A stretch of DNA of 64,000 nt from Hymenobacter daecheongensis DSM 21074 (GTDB taxonomy: Bacteria > Bacteroidota > Bacteroidia > Cytophagales > Hymenobacteraceae). Made by a program: the position numbers and the translations under genes. Shown here in pieces: positions 8,009 through 15,762 of the stretch. How positions within the stretch are numbered: position 1 is the stretch's first letter; every line of letters begins with the position of its first letter. The stretch is taken from the NCBI RefSeq assembly GCF_900141805.1, contig NZ_FQYN01000001.1, positions 620,001 to 684,000 on the forward strand, in the 5' to 3' direction. The notes below the pieces were generated by a model that was not told where the DNA came from, searched no databases, and saw nothing but the letters and a program-made list of their open reading frames with translations.

Positions 8009-8395
8009 TCACTTAGGGCCATACACTTTCATCAGGAGCTCATTGTGCGCTTCCAATAGCGCTATATACTTCGTCTGGAGGGCCATTAGCTGCTTTACCG
8101 GGTCAGAATCAACTGCTTGTATCTGTAACGCACGCGGTGTAACATTGGCGGACAAACTATTTGTTACAATGGGAGCGACGAACGGTAATACAGTCTGTTG
8201 TAACGACGTAAAGTCATTAGAAAAATCGTGTCCGATAATATCACCTACTCGCTTTACGAAAGCGTAATCAAGTGTCTCTTCTTTGAATTTACGATAGATA
8301 GTAGGACGGGTAATGCCCAGCTCGTCCACGATACGGGTAATGGAAATACCGCTGTTTTTGATGGCATCTTGCAGGATTTCGCCCTGATGTGGCAT
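8009..8395 (-). CDS. Small helix-turn-helix regulator, AT-rich, unlike neighbours
   Basis: The start is taken at the ATG at 8395 (MPHQGEILQDAIKNS), giving 128 residues. An upstream ATG at 8488 would add 31 hydrophobic residues translated from what looks like the operator region. Residues about 5-60 form a helix-turn-helix: SGISITRIVDELGITRPTIYRKFKE is a textbook HTH pattern, followed by FVKRVGDIIGHDFSNDF. The C-terminal half has no recognised domain and ends in a helical segment MALQTKYIALLEAHNELLMK, possibly a dimerisation helix. The base composition is clearly more AT-rich than the surrounding genes, which suggests transfer. The gene ends inside the parS-containing palindrome. Confidence 0.75.
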   Translation of the reverse strand: MPHQGEILQDAIKNSGISITRIVDELGITRPTIYRKFKEETLDYAFVKRVGDIIGHDFSNDFTSLQQTVLPFVAPIVTNSLSANVTPRALQIQAVDSDPVKQLMALQTKYIALLEAHNELLMKVYGPK

Positions 8396-8743
8396 AGAGA
8401 AGCTCTGTAATGCAATGAGTTTGTAAAGATGATGAATATGTATCAATTGAACAAACACAGTGTATGTAATTATGGACAACTGATACAAGTGTAACGATAC
8501 AAACCAAACAAACGAAACGCGTTACACTTGACGTATTACACAGAATTTGTAACATATTATTTGTAACACAAAACGATACACTTGGTAAACGAAGTCTAAA
8601 ACATGCCCACACTGCTTTGTATGCTTGTTTGCGGCATACAAACACAACTGCCGTATTATTTCCCGAGAGAGGTCGACACTCATTCCCTACGAGTGAGTTG
8701 GACATAGCTGTGCTACGAAACCAGCCGGGGTGTATGGTTGCCG
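8396..8743. promoter_or_regulatory. AT-rich region with repeated GTAAC/ACACTTG operator-like motifs upstream of the HTH gene
   Basis: A perfect 10-bp inverted repeat CAAGTGTAAC (8486-8495) / GTTACACTTG (8521-8530) spans 45 bp. TTTGTAACA occurs twice in direct orientation at 8546-8554 and 8560-8568, exactly 14 bp apart. ACGATACA occurs just before 8502 and again near 8574. All lie just upstream of the HTH regulator, so autoregulation by multimeric binding is likely (inference). No gene is supported in this 348-bp stretch. Confidence 0.55.
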
Positions 8744-9604
8744 TTAGCCTTGGCTCAGCAGGCTACGAAGTACGTCCGGGTAGTCGGTGGTCAGGCCATC
8801 TACACCGAGTTGTAGTAGCCGCTGCATATCCTCAGTTTTGTTCACCGTCCAGGGTACGATGCGGATGCCTTGCGCGTGTAGTGCGGCCACCAGCGTGGCC
8901 GTGACCAGCGGGTGATGAGGGCCGTAGACATCCGGCGCAAAACCCAAAGCGGCCGCATGCTCGGCGTAGGGAATTTCGTCTTCCACCAGCATACAAACGG
9001 GCAGTTCGAGCAGCTGTTGGCGGGCGGCCTGGAGGACGCGCTTGTCGAAGGCAAGCAGCGTGACGCGGGACAAAATCTGCTCGGTTTCGAAGAGAACGGC
9101 CAGCACTTTCCGCACGAAAACGGCGGGCTTTGGATGGAATACCCCATCCCCTTCCGGAGTCGATTTCACTTCGATGCTGTAGCCTACTGCCGGGCGGCCC
9201 AGCTGCTGCGAGAACTGCTCTGCGGCCCGAATTACGTCGCGCAGCAGCGGCTTGCAGGCCGCCGCCAAAAGCTGCCGGGGGAATTCCGGATGCGGGGTCA
9301 GGCCACAGTCGCAGCGGCGGATTTCGGCGTAGGACATCCGATAGATGTTGTGCTGCTGCTCAGTGCCGGCCGCTACCGGCTGGCCCTGCGCATCGCGGCA
9401 CAGCCCGGATAGCCAGGGCTCGTGCGATACCACTACTTCGCCATCGGCCGATAGCACTACGTCCATTTCCAGCACATCTACCCCCAGCGCGAGGGCATGC
9501 AAAAAGGCGGGCATCGTATTCTCGGGGCGCAGGCCCCGGCAGCCACGGTGACCATGAATCTCGGGGCGGGGTGACCCAACAGAACGGGGCGCAGGAATAG
9601 GCAT
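8744..9604 (-). CDS. Glycerophosphodiester phosphodiesterase
   Basis: Hydrolyses glycerophosphodiesters to glycerol-3-phosphate and an alcohol. The GDPD TIM barrel covers residues 15-282 of 286. Visible family motifs are HGHRGCRGLRPENT with His19 and Glu28, EMDVVLSADGEVVVSHEP with Glu46, Asp48 and His61, IEVKSTPEGDG in the middle, then IVPWTVN and GLTTDYPD near the C-terminus. No signal peptide is apparent, so it is probably cytoplasmic. It is a lone gene with 183 bp to the divergent DUF2939 gene. Confidence 0.93.
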   Translation of the reverse strand: MPIPAPRSVGSPRPEIHGHRGCRGLRPENTMPAFLHALALGVDVLEMDVVLSADGEVVVSHEPWLSGLCRDAQGQPVAAGTEQQHNIYRMSYAEIRRCDCGLTPHPEFPRQLLAAACKPLLRDVIRAAEQFSQQLGRPAVGYSIEVKSTPEGDGVFHPKPAVFVRKVLAVLFETEQILSRVTLLAFDKRVLQAARQQLLELPVCMLVEDEIPYAEHAAALGFAPDVYGPHHPLVTATLVAALHAQGIRIVPWTVNKTEDMQRLLQLGVDGLTTDYPDVLRSLLSQG

Positions 9605-9787
9605 AATAGCAGTAGTGAAGGTTGGCCGCGGCCAGCGTCAGCAGGCGCGGTGAGCTAAGCAGACAGCACGCAGCAAAACAATTCGCGGGGCCGGCATGCT
9701 AGCTTGTACGGTGGGTAGGCAAATGATGCCGCGAGCTTAAAAGCGGTATTTTGCGGGCTGAACCATTCTTTTCATCATCCCAACCTT

Positions 9788-10408
9788 ATGAAGAAAATCA
9801 TCCTGCTGGTAGTTCTTGCGGCTCTGGTAGCCGGGGGCTACTACTTTTATCATAGCCTGACGACGGGGCCCAAATATGCCCTGATGCAGGCCGCCAAAGC
9901 CACGCAGACCCACGATATGGCTGCTTTTGAGCGCTACGTGGACGTGAACAGCGTGACGGGTAGCCTGGTGGACCAGGTGGCGGCGCAGGGCTCGGCTCTG
10001 GGGCTGCTGAATCCGGGGGGCTTTGCCCTCCGCGGGGCGCTACAACTGCTGAAGCCGCAGTTGGCTAAGGCGGCCCGCAAAGAGGTACAGACCTACGTTG
10101 AGACCGGCTCGCTGGAGGCCGCGGCGGCGACGCAGCCGGAGCGGGCGGTGAAGGTGTCGATGCTGGGCATGGCCAGCAAAGTGGTGAGCGCCGACAGCAA
10201 ATTCAAGGACGTGAAATACGTGAACGAGCAGGGAGACCAGGCGCTGGTCGGCATCGAATTCACGCAGCCCAAATATGACACTACCCTGGTGGTGGAGCTG
10301 AAGATGCGCGACCGGGGCGACCATTGGCAAGTAACGGAAATCACTAATACCGGGGAGTTGATAAAGCACGTGGCGCGCCTGGAGAAGAAGCGCCGGTTCG
10401 GCAATTAA
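9788..10408 (+). CDS. DUF2939-type membrane-anchored protein
   Basis: 206 residues. An N-terminal hydrophobic segment at about residues 2-20 (KKIILLVVLAALVAGGYYF) acts as an anchor or signal. The following region (GPKYALMQAAKATQTHDMAAFERYVDVNSV) resembles DUF2939 proteins of unknown function. The rest is a soluble domain with beta-strand character ending HVARLEKKRRFGN. It is a single gene closed by a strong bidirectional terminator 20 bp after the stop codon. Confidence 0.75.
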   Translation: MKKIILLVVLAALVAGGYYFYHSLTTGPKYALMQAAKATQTHDMAAFERYVDVNSVTGSLVDQVAAQGSALGLLNPGGFALRGALQLLKPQLAKAARKEVQTYVETGSLEAAAATQPERAVKVSMLGMASKVVSADSKFKDVKYVNEQGDQALVGIEFTQPKYDTTLVVELKMRDRGDHWQVTEITNTGELIKHVARLEKKRRFGN

Positions 10409-10427
10409 AACTGATTCCGCGCTTACG

Positions 10428-10491
10428 CCCGGCTTGAAAACAGGAAGGCCCGTCGCTGTCCAGCGACGGGCCTTCCTGTTTTCAAGCCGGG
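10428..10491. terminator. Bidirectional terminator, perfect 31-bp stem
   Basis: Arms 10428-10458 and 10461-10491 are perfectly complementary over 31 bp around a 2-nt gap. The middle of the stem carries AAAACAGG/CCTGTTTT, giving U-rich stretches in both directions. It sits between the convergent DUF2939 gene (stop 10408) and the PLDc_N gene (stop at 10498). Confidence 0.9.
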
Positions 10492-10497
10492 AGCAGT

Positions 10498-10779
10498 CTA
10501 GACGCTGGCCTTGCCGCGACCGGCAAACAGGTAATAGATGATCAGACCGCCGAGGGGGAAGAAGAAAATGATGGCAGCCCAGAGGATTTTCTTACCAATA
10601 GTCCATTGCTGACGGAAGACATCGAACAGGGCCAGCACATCGAGTACAAGGATGATGATGCCCCACATGGAGGTGCTACCGTTGGCATTGTAGCGGCTGC
10701 ACGAGGAAATGGCAGCGGTCAGGGTGAGCAGCAGGGCCGCGAGGGGCAGACGGTTGGTGAGGGAAGCTAGCTTAGTCAT
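10498..10779 (-). CDS. Small membrane protein with PLDc_N domain
   Basis: The start is placed at the ATG at 10779 (MTKLASLTNRLPLAAL), giving 93 residues. The reading frame continues open to an ATG at 10827. The N-terminal segment ends in TAAISSCS, a lipobox-like signal. A Phospholipase_D-nuclease N-terminal type domain follows (WGIIILVLDVLALFDVFRQQ, then FFFPLGGLIIYYLFAGR), with two membrane helices. These small proteins are common in Bacteroidota and have no enzymatic residues. A very AT-rich stretch (10830-10890) lies between this gene and the rhomboid gene. Confidence 0.8.
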   Translation of the reverse strand: MTKLASLTNRLPLAALLLTLTAAISSCSRYNANGSTSMWGIIILVLDVLALFDVFRQQWTIGKKILWAAIIFFFPLGGLIIYYLFAGRGKASV

Positions 10780-10890
10780 GGGAGTCGGTTGTTGGAGTGG
10801 AAAGGGAGTGTGCCGCTCTTTACGCATGACGTTGGAATATAGATATAATTGTTGATGTTTTTCATATATAATATATTGGTAATCAAGTCA

Positions 10891-11535
10891 TTAAAATAGA
10901 TAAGTCTGGATTTGCTGCCAGAAATATGTGGCGGCTTCCGGATAGAAGGCCAGGGTGAGAATAACGCCATAGAGGGCCCCGTAGAAGTGGGCATCGTGGT
11001 TGATGTTATCGCCGGAGCGGCGGCCCTGGTAGTAGGAATAGGCTAGATAGAGGAAGCCGAAGATGAAGGGCTGAATGGGGAAAGGTATCGGGAAGATGAT
11101 AATACCCTGGCCCTTAGGCGCTACCGGATTGAACATAATGCCCGCGAAGATGACGGCCGCTACGCCACCCGAAGCGCCGAGGCTGCGGTAGTCGGGGTCG
11201 TTGCGGTGGCGGAAGTACGTGGGCAGGTCGGAAAAGACGATGCCGCCGAGATAGAGCGCTAGGAATTGCAGCAAACCCACCGTGACACCGCCCAGCTCCA
11301 CAAAAATATTCTGCACGGCTTTGCCAAAGGAGTAGAAAGCCAGCATGTTGAAAATCAGGTGCATCCAGTTGGCGTGCAGGAAGCCGGACGTGAGCAGGCG
11401 ATACCATTCGTTCTGTCGGCGCATCACGTAGGGCCGCATAATCCAGCTTTCCAGCAGCTCGTGGTTGGACCAGGCATAGATTGAGATGCCGGCGGTGAGG
11501 ACCAGCAGAACTAGGGTGGCATCGAGGGTGAGCAT
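10891..11535 (-). CDS. Rhomboid family intramembrane serine protease
   Basis: Cleaves transmembrane substrates within the membrane. 214 residues with about six hydrophobic segments. The catalytic serine motif GASGG is at 120-124 (Ser122). The catalytic His is in NHDAHFYGALYG (His183). The L1/TM2 pattern HANWMHLIFNM at 54-64 is also typical. The start MLTLDATLVLLVL is at 11535. It lies 167 bp downstream of the polyprenyl synthase gene on the same strand. The substrate is unknown. Confidence 0.93.
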   Translation of the reverse strand: MLTLDATLVLLVLTAGISIYAWSNHELLESWIMRPYVMRRQNEWYRLLTSGFLHANWMHLIFNMLAFYSFGKAVQNIFVELGGVTVGLLQFLALYLGGIVFSDLPTYFRHRNDPDYRSLGASGGVAAVIFAGIMFNPVAPKGQGIIIFPIPFPIQPFIFGFLYLAYSYYQGRRSGDNINHDAHFYGALYGVILTLAFYPEAATYFWQQIQTYLF

Positions 11536-11702
11536 AGGCAGAGGAAAGGAGAGTGAAATTTGGTGGCTTCTGGCGCTTTAAAGCACTGGAAAGCGGCGAG
11601 GACTCGCGAAAAAAATGATAAGCCGGCAGTGGGCCCGAAACGTGGTAAAAACGGGCGCTGCAGAACAAAAGCCTACGAGCTGCGGTAGAACGCGCCCCGC
11701 TC

Positions 11703-12674
11703 CTACTTCTGGCGTTCCAGCAGCTCCAGAGCCAGTTGACGTAGCGGCTCTCTACGGTCGGCGGGGGCCGCCACGCGCTCCAGGTGATGCAGGGCATCCT
11801 GGAAGTAGTCGTTGATGCGGGCTTCGGTCTGGGGGCGAATATTCAGCTCGTCGTAGATGGCGCGCACGGCCTGCACTTTGGCCTCGGCATCGGGCACGGG
11901 CTGACCAATGTGGCGGGCCAGCACAGCCTGCTGGGCAGGGCTGGCCTGGGCCTGGGCGGTGAGCAGCAGGAAGGTTTTCTTGTCGCTCACGATGTCGCCG
12001 CCGACGCGCTTGCCGAAGGTGGCCGCGTCGCCGAATACGTCGAGCAGGTCGTCGCGGAGCTGGAAGGCCAGGCCGATGTCGGTGCCGAACTGGCGCAGGT
12101 GGTCGGCATCCTGGGCGCTGGCGCCGCCGAGCAGCGCGCCCAGCTCTAGCGCGAAGCCTAGCAGCACGGCGGTTTTGAGCCGGATCATATCCAGGTATTG
12201 GGCAATGCTGACCTGGGTTTCGGTTTCAAAGTTCATGTCCCATTGCTGGCCCTCGCACACCTCGGCGGCGGTCTGGCTAAAGCGGCGCAGCACGGTGGGC
12301 AGCAGCGGGGCCGGCACGTCGAAAAACAGTTCGTAGGCCCGCACCAGCATCACGTCGCCGCTGAGAATGGCCACGTTGGCGTTCCACTTTTCGTGCACCG
12401 TGGGCTGGCCGCGCCGGAGCGGCGCCTGGTCCATGATGTCGTCGTGGAGCAGGGTGAAGTTGTGGAACACTTCCACGCCCAGCGCGGGCCGCAGCACGGG
12501 GTCCAGCTCGTCGGTGAAGACGTGGGCGCCGAGCAGCGTGAGCAGCGGCCGGATGCGCTTGCCGCCCAGGGCCATGATGTAGCGGATGGGCTCGTAGAGG
12601 GCCTGCGGCTGCTCGCCGTAGTTGAGCTGGGCCAGGCCGGCGGTGATTTTAGCGGAGAAGAAACTGAGGTCCAC
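11703..12674 (-). CDS. Polyprenyl synthetase (trans-isoprenyl diphosphate synthase)
   Basis: Elongates allylic diphosphates with isopentenyl diphosphate, providing the side chain of menaquinone or the precursor of carotenoids. 323 residues. The first aspartate-rich motif is DDIMD at 78-82, followed by RRGQPTVH. The second is DDLLD at 208-212. GGKRIRPLL at 38-46 binds diphosphate. Chain length cannot be set from motif reading alone. Octaprenyl- or heptaprenyl-type is likely by length. The start lies 61 bp from a nested repeat element that separates it from rnr. Confidence 0.93.
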   Translation of the reverse strand: MDLSFFSAKITAGLAQLNYGEQPQALYEPIRYIMALGGKRIRPLLTLLGAHVFTDELDPVLRPALGVEVFHNFTLLHDDIMDQAPLRRGQPTVHEKWNANVAILSGDVMLVRAYELFFDVPAPLLPTVLRRFSQTAAEVCEGQQWDMNFETETQVSIAQYLDMIRLKTAVLLGFALELGALLGGASAQDADHLRQFGTDIGLAFQLRDDLLDVFGDAATFGKRVGGDIVSDKKTFLLLTAQAQASPAQQAVLARHIGQPVPDAEAKVQAVRAIYDELNIRPQTEARINDYFQDALHHLERVAAPADRREPLRQLALELLERQK

Positions 12675-12735
12675 GGAGTAGATTGGAGTTGCGGCGGAAA
12701 GGTACGGCGGCGGCGGTTGTGGTGGTTGTGGCGGC

Positions 12736-12900
12736 TGTCATTGCGAGGACGAAAGACGAAGCAATCCGTCCTCTGAAATGTGCGAAGCTACTTTTCAGCA
12801 GAAAGCCCCGACGTAGTGCATACGTCAGGGCTTTGTGGGTTAACAGGGCTTTTTACATTTCAGAGGACGGATTGCTTCGTCGTGCCTCCTCGCAATGACA
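12736..12900. repeat. 165-bp nested palindromic element with 46-bp arms
   Basis: The outer arms 12736-12781 and 12855-12900 are inverted repeats identical at 43 of 46 positions, starting TGTCATTGCGAGGA. An inner hairpin at 12802-12834 has 14-bp arms with one mismatch (AAAGCCCCGACGTA) around GTGCA, terminator-like. The element fills the gap between rnr and the polyprenyl synthase gene. There is no reading frame inside, so it is a MITE- or REP-like non-autonomous repeat. Confidence 0.85.
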
Positions 12901-12902
12901 GC

Positions 12903-15422
12903 TTACCTGCGCCGACTTCCGCCGCCGCTGCTTTTGCCGCCTTTGCCGCCGGGGCGGCCGCCGCTGCGCTCGGGGCGATAGCCGCGGGGCGGGCGGTTTT
13001 CGCGGCGCTCCTGCTGCTCGCGCTGCTTCACGTGGTCGGGGCGGTTGTCTACCAGCTCGAAGTCGATAGTGCGGTCGAGCAGGTTGGCGGCTTTCACGAT
13101 AACCTGCAGCTCGTCGCCGAACTGGATGATGCGCTTCGAGCCGCGGCCCACGATGCGGTAGTTGTCCTTGTCCAACTCGAACGTGTCGCCGGGAATGTCG
13201 CTCAGGCGCACCATGCCTTCGCACTTGTTCTCCTCGATTTCGACGTAGAGGCCGCGCTCCGTGAGGCCCGACACCACGCCGGTGAACGTCTGGCCAATGA
13301 CCTCCGACATGAACTCGACCTGCTTGTATTTAATGCTGGCCCGCTCGGCCGAAGCCGCCACTTTCTCGCGGCCCGACGAGTGCTTGCACTCCTCCTCCAC
13401 CGGGGCCACTTCCACGTTGCTGCCGCCTTCGAGGTAGTGCTCCAGCAGGCGGTGCGCCATCATATCGGGGTAGCGGCGGATGGGCGAGGTGAAGTGCGAA
13501 TAATGCTCAAAAGCCAGACCGAAGTGGCCCAGCGGCTCGGTGGTATACACAGCCTTGCTCATGGTGCGCACAGCCAGCGTCTGAATCACGTTCTGCTCGG
13601 GCCTTCCAATTACCTGGGTCGAAAGGTCGTTCAGCTCGGTGCTGAGCTTTTTGGGGTTGGTCAGGTCCAGGCTGTGGCCGAACTTCTGGGCGAAGAGGGC
13701 GAAGTTCTGCAGGCGGTCCGGGTCGGGCGCTTCGTGCACGCGGTACACCATCGTCATGCGCGGCTTGCGGCTTTTGAGCTTGAACACGAACTCGGCCACC
13801 TTGCGGTTGGCCAGCAGCATAAACTCCTCAATCATCTTGTGCGCATCCTTGCGCTCCTTCACGTACACGCCCAGCGGCTTGCCATTCTCGTCGAGCTTGA
13901 ACTTCACTTCCTGGGTTTCGAAGCTGATGGCGCCGCTCTTGAAGCGGGCCGTGCAGAGCTTTTTGGCAATGCTGTTCATCAGCACGATTTCGTCGGCGAA
14001 GTCGCCGAAGCCGGTTTCAATACGCTCCTGGGCTTCTTCGTAGGCAAAGCGGCGGTCGGAGTGAATGATGGTTTTGCCGAACCACGAATCATAGAGCTTG
14101 CCCTTCTCATCCAGCTCAAACACGGCCGAAAACGTGAGCTTGTCCTCGTTGGGCCGCAACGAGCACACGCCATTGGAGAGGCGTTCGGGCAGCATCGGAA
14201 TCACGCGGTCCACGAGATACACGGAGGTGGCGCGGTGCTTGGCTTCGCGCTCCAGCTCGGTGCCGGGGCGCACGTAGTGGGTTACGTCGGCAATGTGCAC
14301 CCCGATTTCCCAGTGGCCGTTTTCCAGCTTCTGAATGCTCAAGGCATCGTCGAAGTCCTTGGCATCGGCGGGGTCGATGGTGAAGGTAGTGACGGCGCGG
14401 AAGTCGCGGCGGCGCTTGATTTCGTCGGGCGAAATCCGGTCCGGAATTCCTTCCGACTCGGCCTCCACTTCGGGCGAAAACTCAAACGGCAGGTCGAACT
14501 CAGCCATGATGGCATTGATTTCGGCCTCGTTGCCGCCGGCCTGCCCGAAGCTGCGCAGCACCTCGCCGGTGGGCGAGCGTTGGGCATCCTCCGGAAACTC
14601 AGTGATGCGCACCAGCACTTTCTCGCCGTTGTTGGCCCCTTTCAGGTTCTCGTAGGGCACGAACACGTCGAAATACAGCTTGCGGTTGTCAGGCTTCACG
14701 AAGCCGATACCGCCCTGAATCTGGAGGCGGCCCACCACTTCGGGGCGCACTCGCTTGAGCACTTCCACCACGTCGCCCACCGGGCGGCCGTCGCGGGTGC
14801 CGCGCAGGCGCAGGCGCACCGTGTCGCCGTGCATGGCAAACTTGAGGCGGTCGGTAAACACGCGCACGTCGGTTTCGCTCTCCTCCGAGATGATGAAGGC
14901 GAAGTTGCTGGTGGCCAGCGAAACGGTGCCAATGATGGTGTCGGCGGTTTCGCGGGCGGCGGGGCGGCGGGCTACTTCGGGTTCATCAGTATCGGGAAAG
15001 TCGAAGCCGGCCCCGCGGCGGCGATGCACCACGGGGTCCTGACCAAACTCCGTTTCGATAGGCCGGCCGCCGCGGCGGGCGGGCACCGGAATATTGTCCG
15101 GATTGCGCGGCTGCCGGCTGCTGGCGGGCATGGTGGCCGAGAAGGCCGCCGATGGATCGGTGAGACGGTACTCGTCGTTCTGGAGCAGCGTGAGCTGGCC
15201 CAAATTCTTGAGCGCTTTCAAGTGGGCAAACACCTCTTCGCGCTGCTCCTTGGTGGTCACACCGAGGCGGCGGGAGAGCTGGCGGTAGGCGAATACTTTG
15301 CCGGGGTTGTCGCGGAAGATGCGAAACACGAGGTCTTTGGTGATGGGGGCCGCGGCCTGGTCGGCGCGGGCCGCCTTCGCGCGCGAGGCGCGGGGGGCAG
15401 CGGAATCGTCTTTTTCTTTCAT
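12903..15422 (-). CDS. rnr: Ribonuclease R
   Basis: A 3'-5' exoribonuclease that degrades structured RNA and helps trans-translation. 839 residues. The order is a basic N-terminus, a winged-helix domain (about 25-90), a linker, cold-shock OB domains (about 160-290), the RNB catalytic domain from about 335 with IDPADAKDFDDALS (349-362; Asp350, Asp356, Asp358 and Asp359 are the expected Mg ligands), an S1 domain (about 695-775, GQTFTGVVSGLTERGLYVEI), and an Arg/Gly-rich tail of about 45 residues ending GGGSRRR. The start MKEKDDSAAP is at 15422. The stop lies 3 bp from the palindromic element, which may end the transcript. Confidence 0.95.
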   Translation of the reverse strand: MKEKDDSAAPRASRAKAARADQAAAPITKDLVFRIFRDNPGKVFAYRQLSRRLGVTTKEQREEVFAHLKALKNLGQLTLLQNDEYRLTDPSAAFSATMPASSRQPRNPDNIPVPARRGGRPIETEFGQDPVVHRRRGAGFDFPDTDEPEVARRPAARETADTIIGTVSLATSNFAFIISEESETDVRVFTDRLKFAMHGDTVRLRLRGTRDGRPVGDVVEVLKRVRPEVVGRLQIQGGIGFVKPDNRKLYFDVFVPYENLKGANNGEKVLVRITEFPEDAQRSPTGEVLRSFGQAGGNEAEINAIMAEFDLPFEFSPEVEAESEGIPDRISPDEIKRRRDFRAVTTFTIDPADAKDFDDALSIQKLENGHWEIGVHIADVTHYVRPGTELEREAKHRATSVYLVDRVIPMLPERLSNGVCSLRPNEDKLTFSAVFELDEKGKLYDSWFGKTIIHSDRRFAYEEAQERIETGFGDFADEIVLMNSIAKKLCTARFKSGAISFETQEVKFKLDENGKPLGVYVKERKDAHKMIEEFMLLANRKVAEFVFKLKSRKPRMTMVYRVHEAPDPDRLQNFALFAQKFGHSLDLTNPKKLSTELNDLSTQVIGRPEQNVIQTLAVRTMSKAVYTTEPLGHFGLAFEHYSHFTSPIRRYPDMMAHRLLEHYLEGGSNVEVAPVEEECKHSSGREKVAASAERASIKYKQVEFMSEVIGQTFTGVVSGLTERGLYVEIEENKCEGMVRLSDIPGDTFELDKDNYRIVGRGSKRIIQFGDELQVIVKAANLLDRTIDFELVDNRPDHVKQREQQERRENRPPRGYRPERSGGRPGGKGGKSSGGGSRRR

Positions 15423-15636
15423 CAGAAAATGAGGGCCGCCAGTGGTTGTCTTTTTCGCAGGCGGCTTGGGTTGAATGGAAGCAGGCCGGTTGGGTTCAGG
15501 CTTGCCTAAATGAATGTTTTGGAGCCCAAAAACGGGCCGCGCCGGCCAATTGCCGGGCTTCGGGAAGATAATACGGAATATATCGGCGAATAACTATTGG
15601 GGAGGGGGAAAGTGGGGGTATTCTACTGCAATGGTA

Positions 15637-15738
15637 CTGTCATGCTGAGCTTGCGAAGGACCTTATGCCAGTTGAACGATAGGCATAACAACGACTTGTT
15701 TTTGCCTGATAATGTCCTTCGCAAGCTCAGGATGACAG
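15637..15738. repeat. 102-bp inverted repeat, GTCATNCTGAGC family
   Basis: Arms 15637-15661 and 15714-15738 match at 24 of 25 positions (CTGTCATGCTGAGCTTGCGA and onward). The same arm family recurs at 25505-25665 and 47560-47650. It lies in the 340-bp gap between rnr and the ABC transporter gene. The rest of that gap (15423-15636) holds no gene that I can support. Confidence 0.85.
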
Positions 15739-15762
15739 GCCGTTTTTTCGTCTTCACTCCTG

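Noticed and set aside
12780..15509. 909-codon open frame antisense to rnr
   Set aside because: It arises from the GC-biased codons of RNase R on the other strand and has no domain resemblance.
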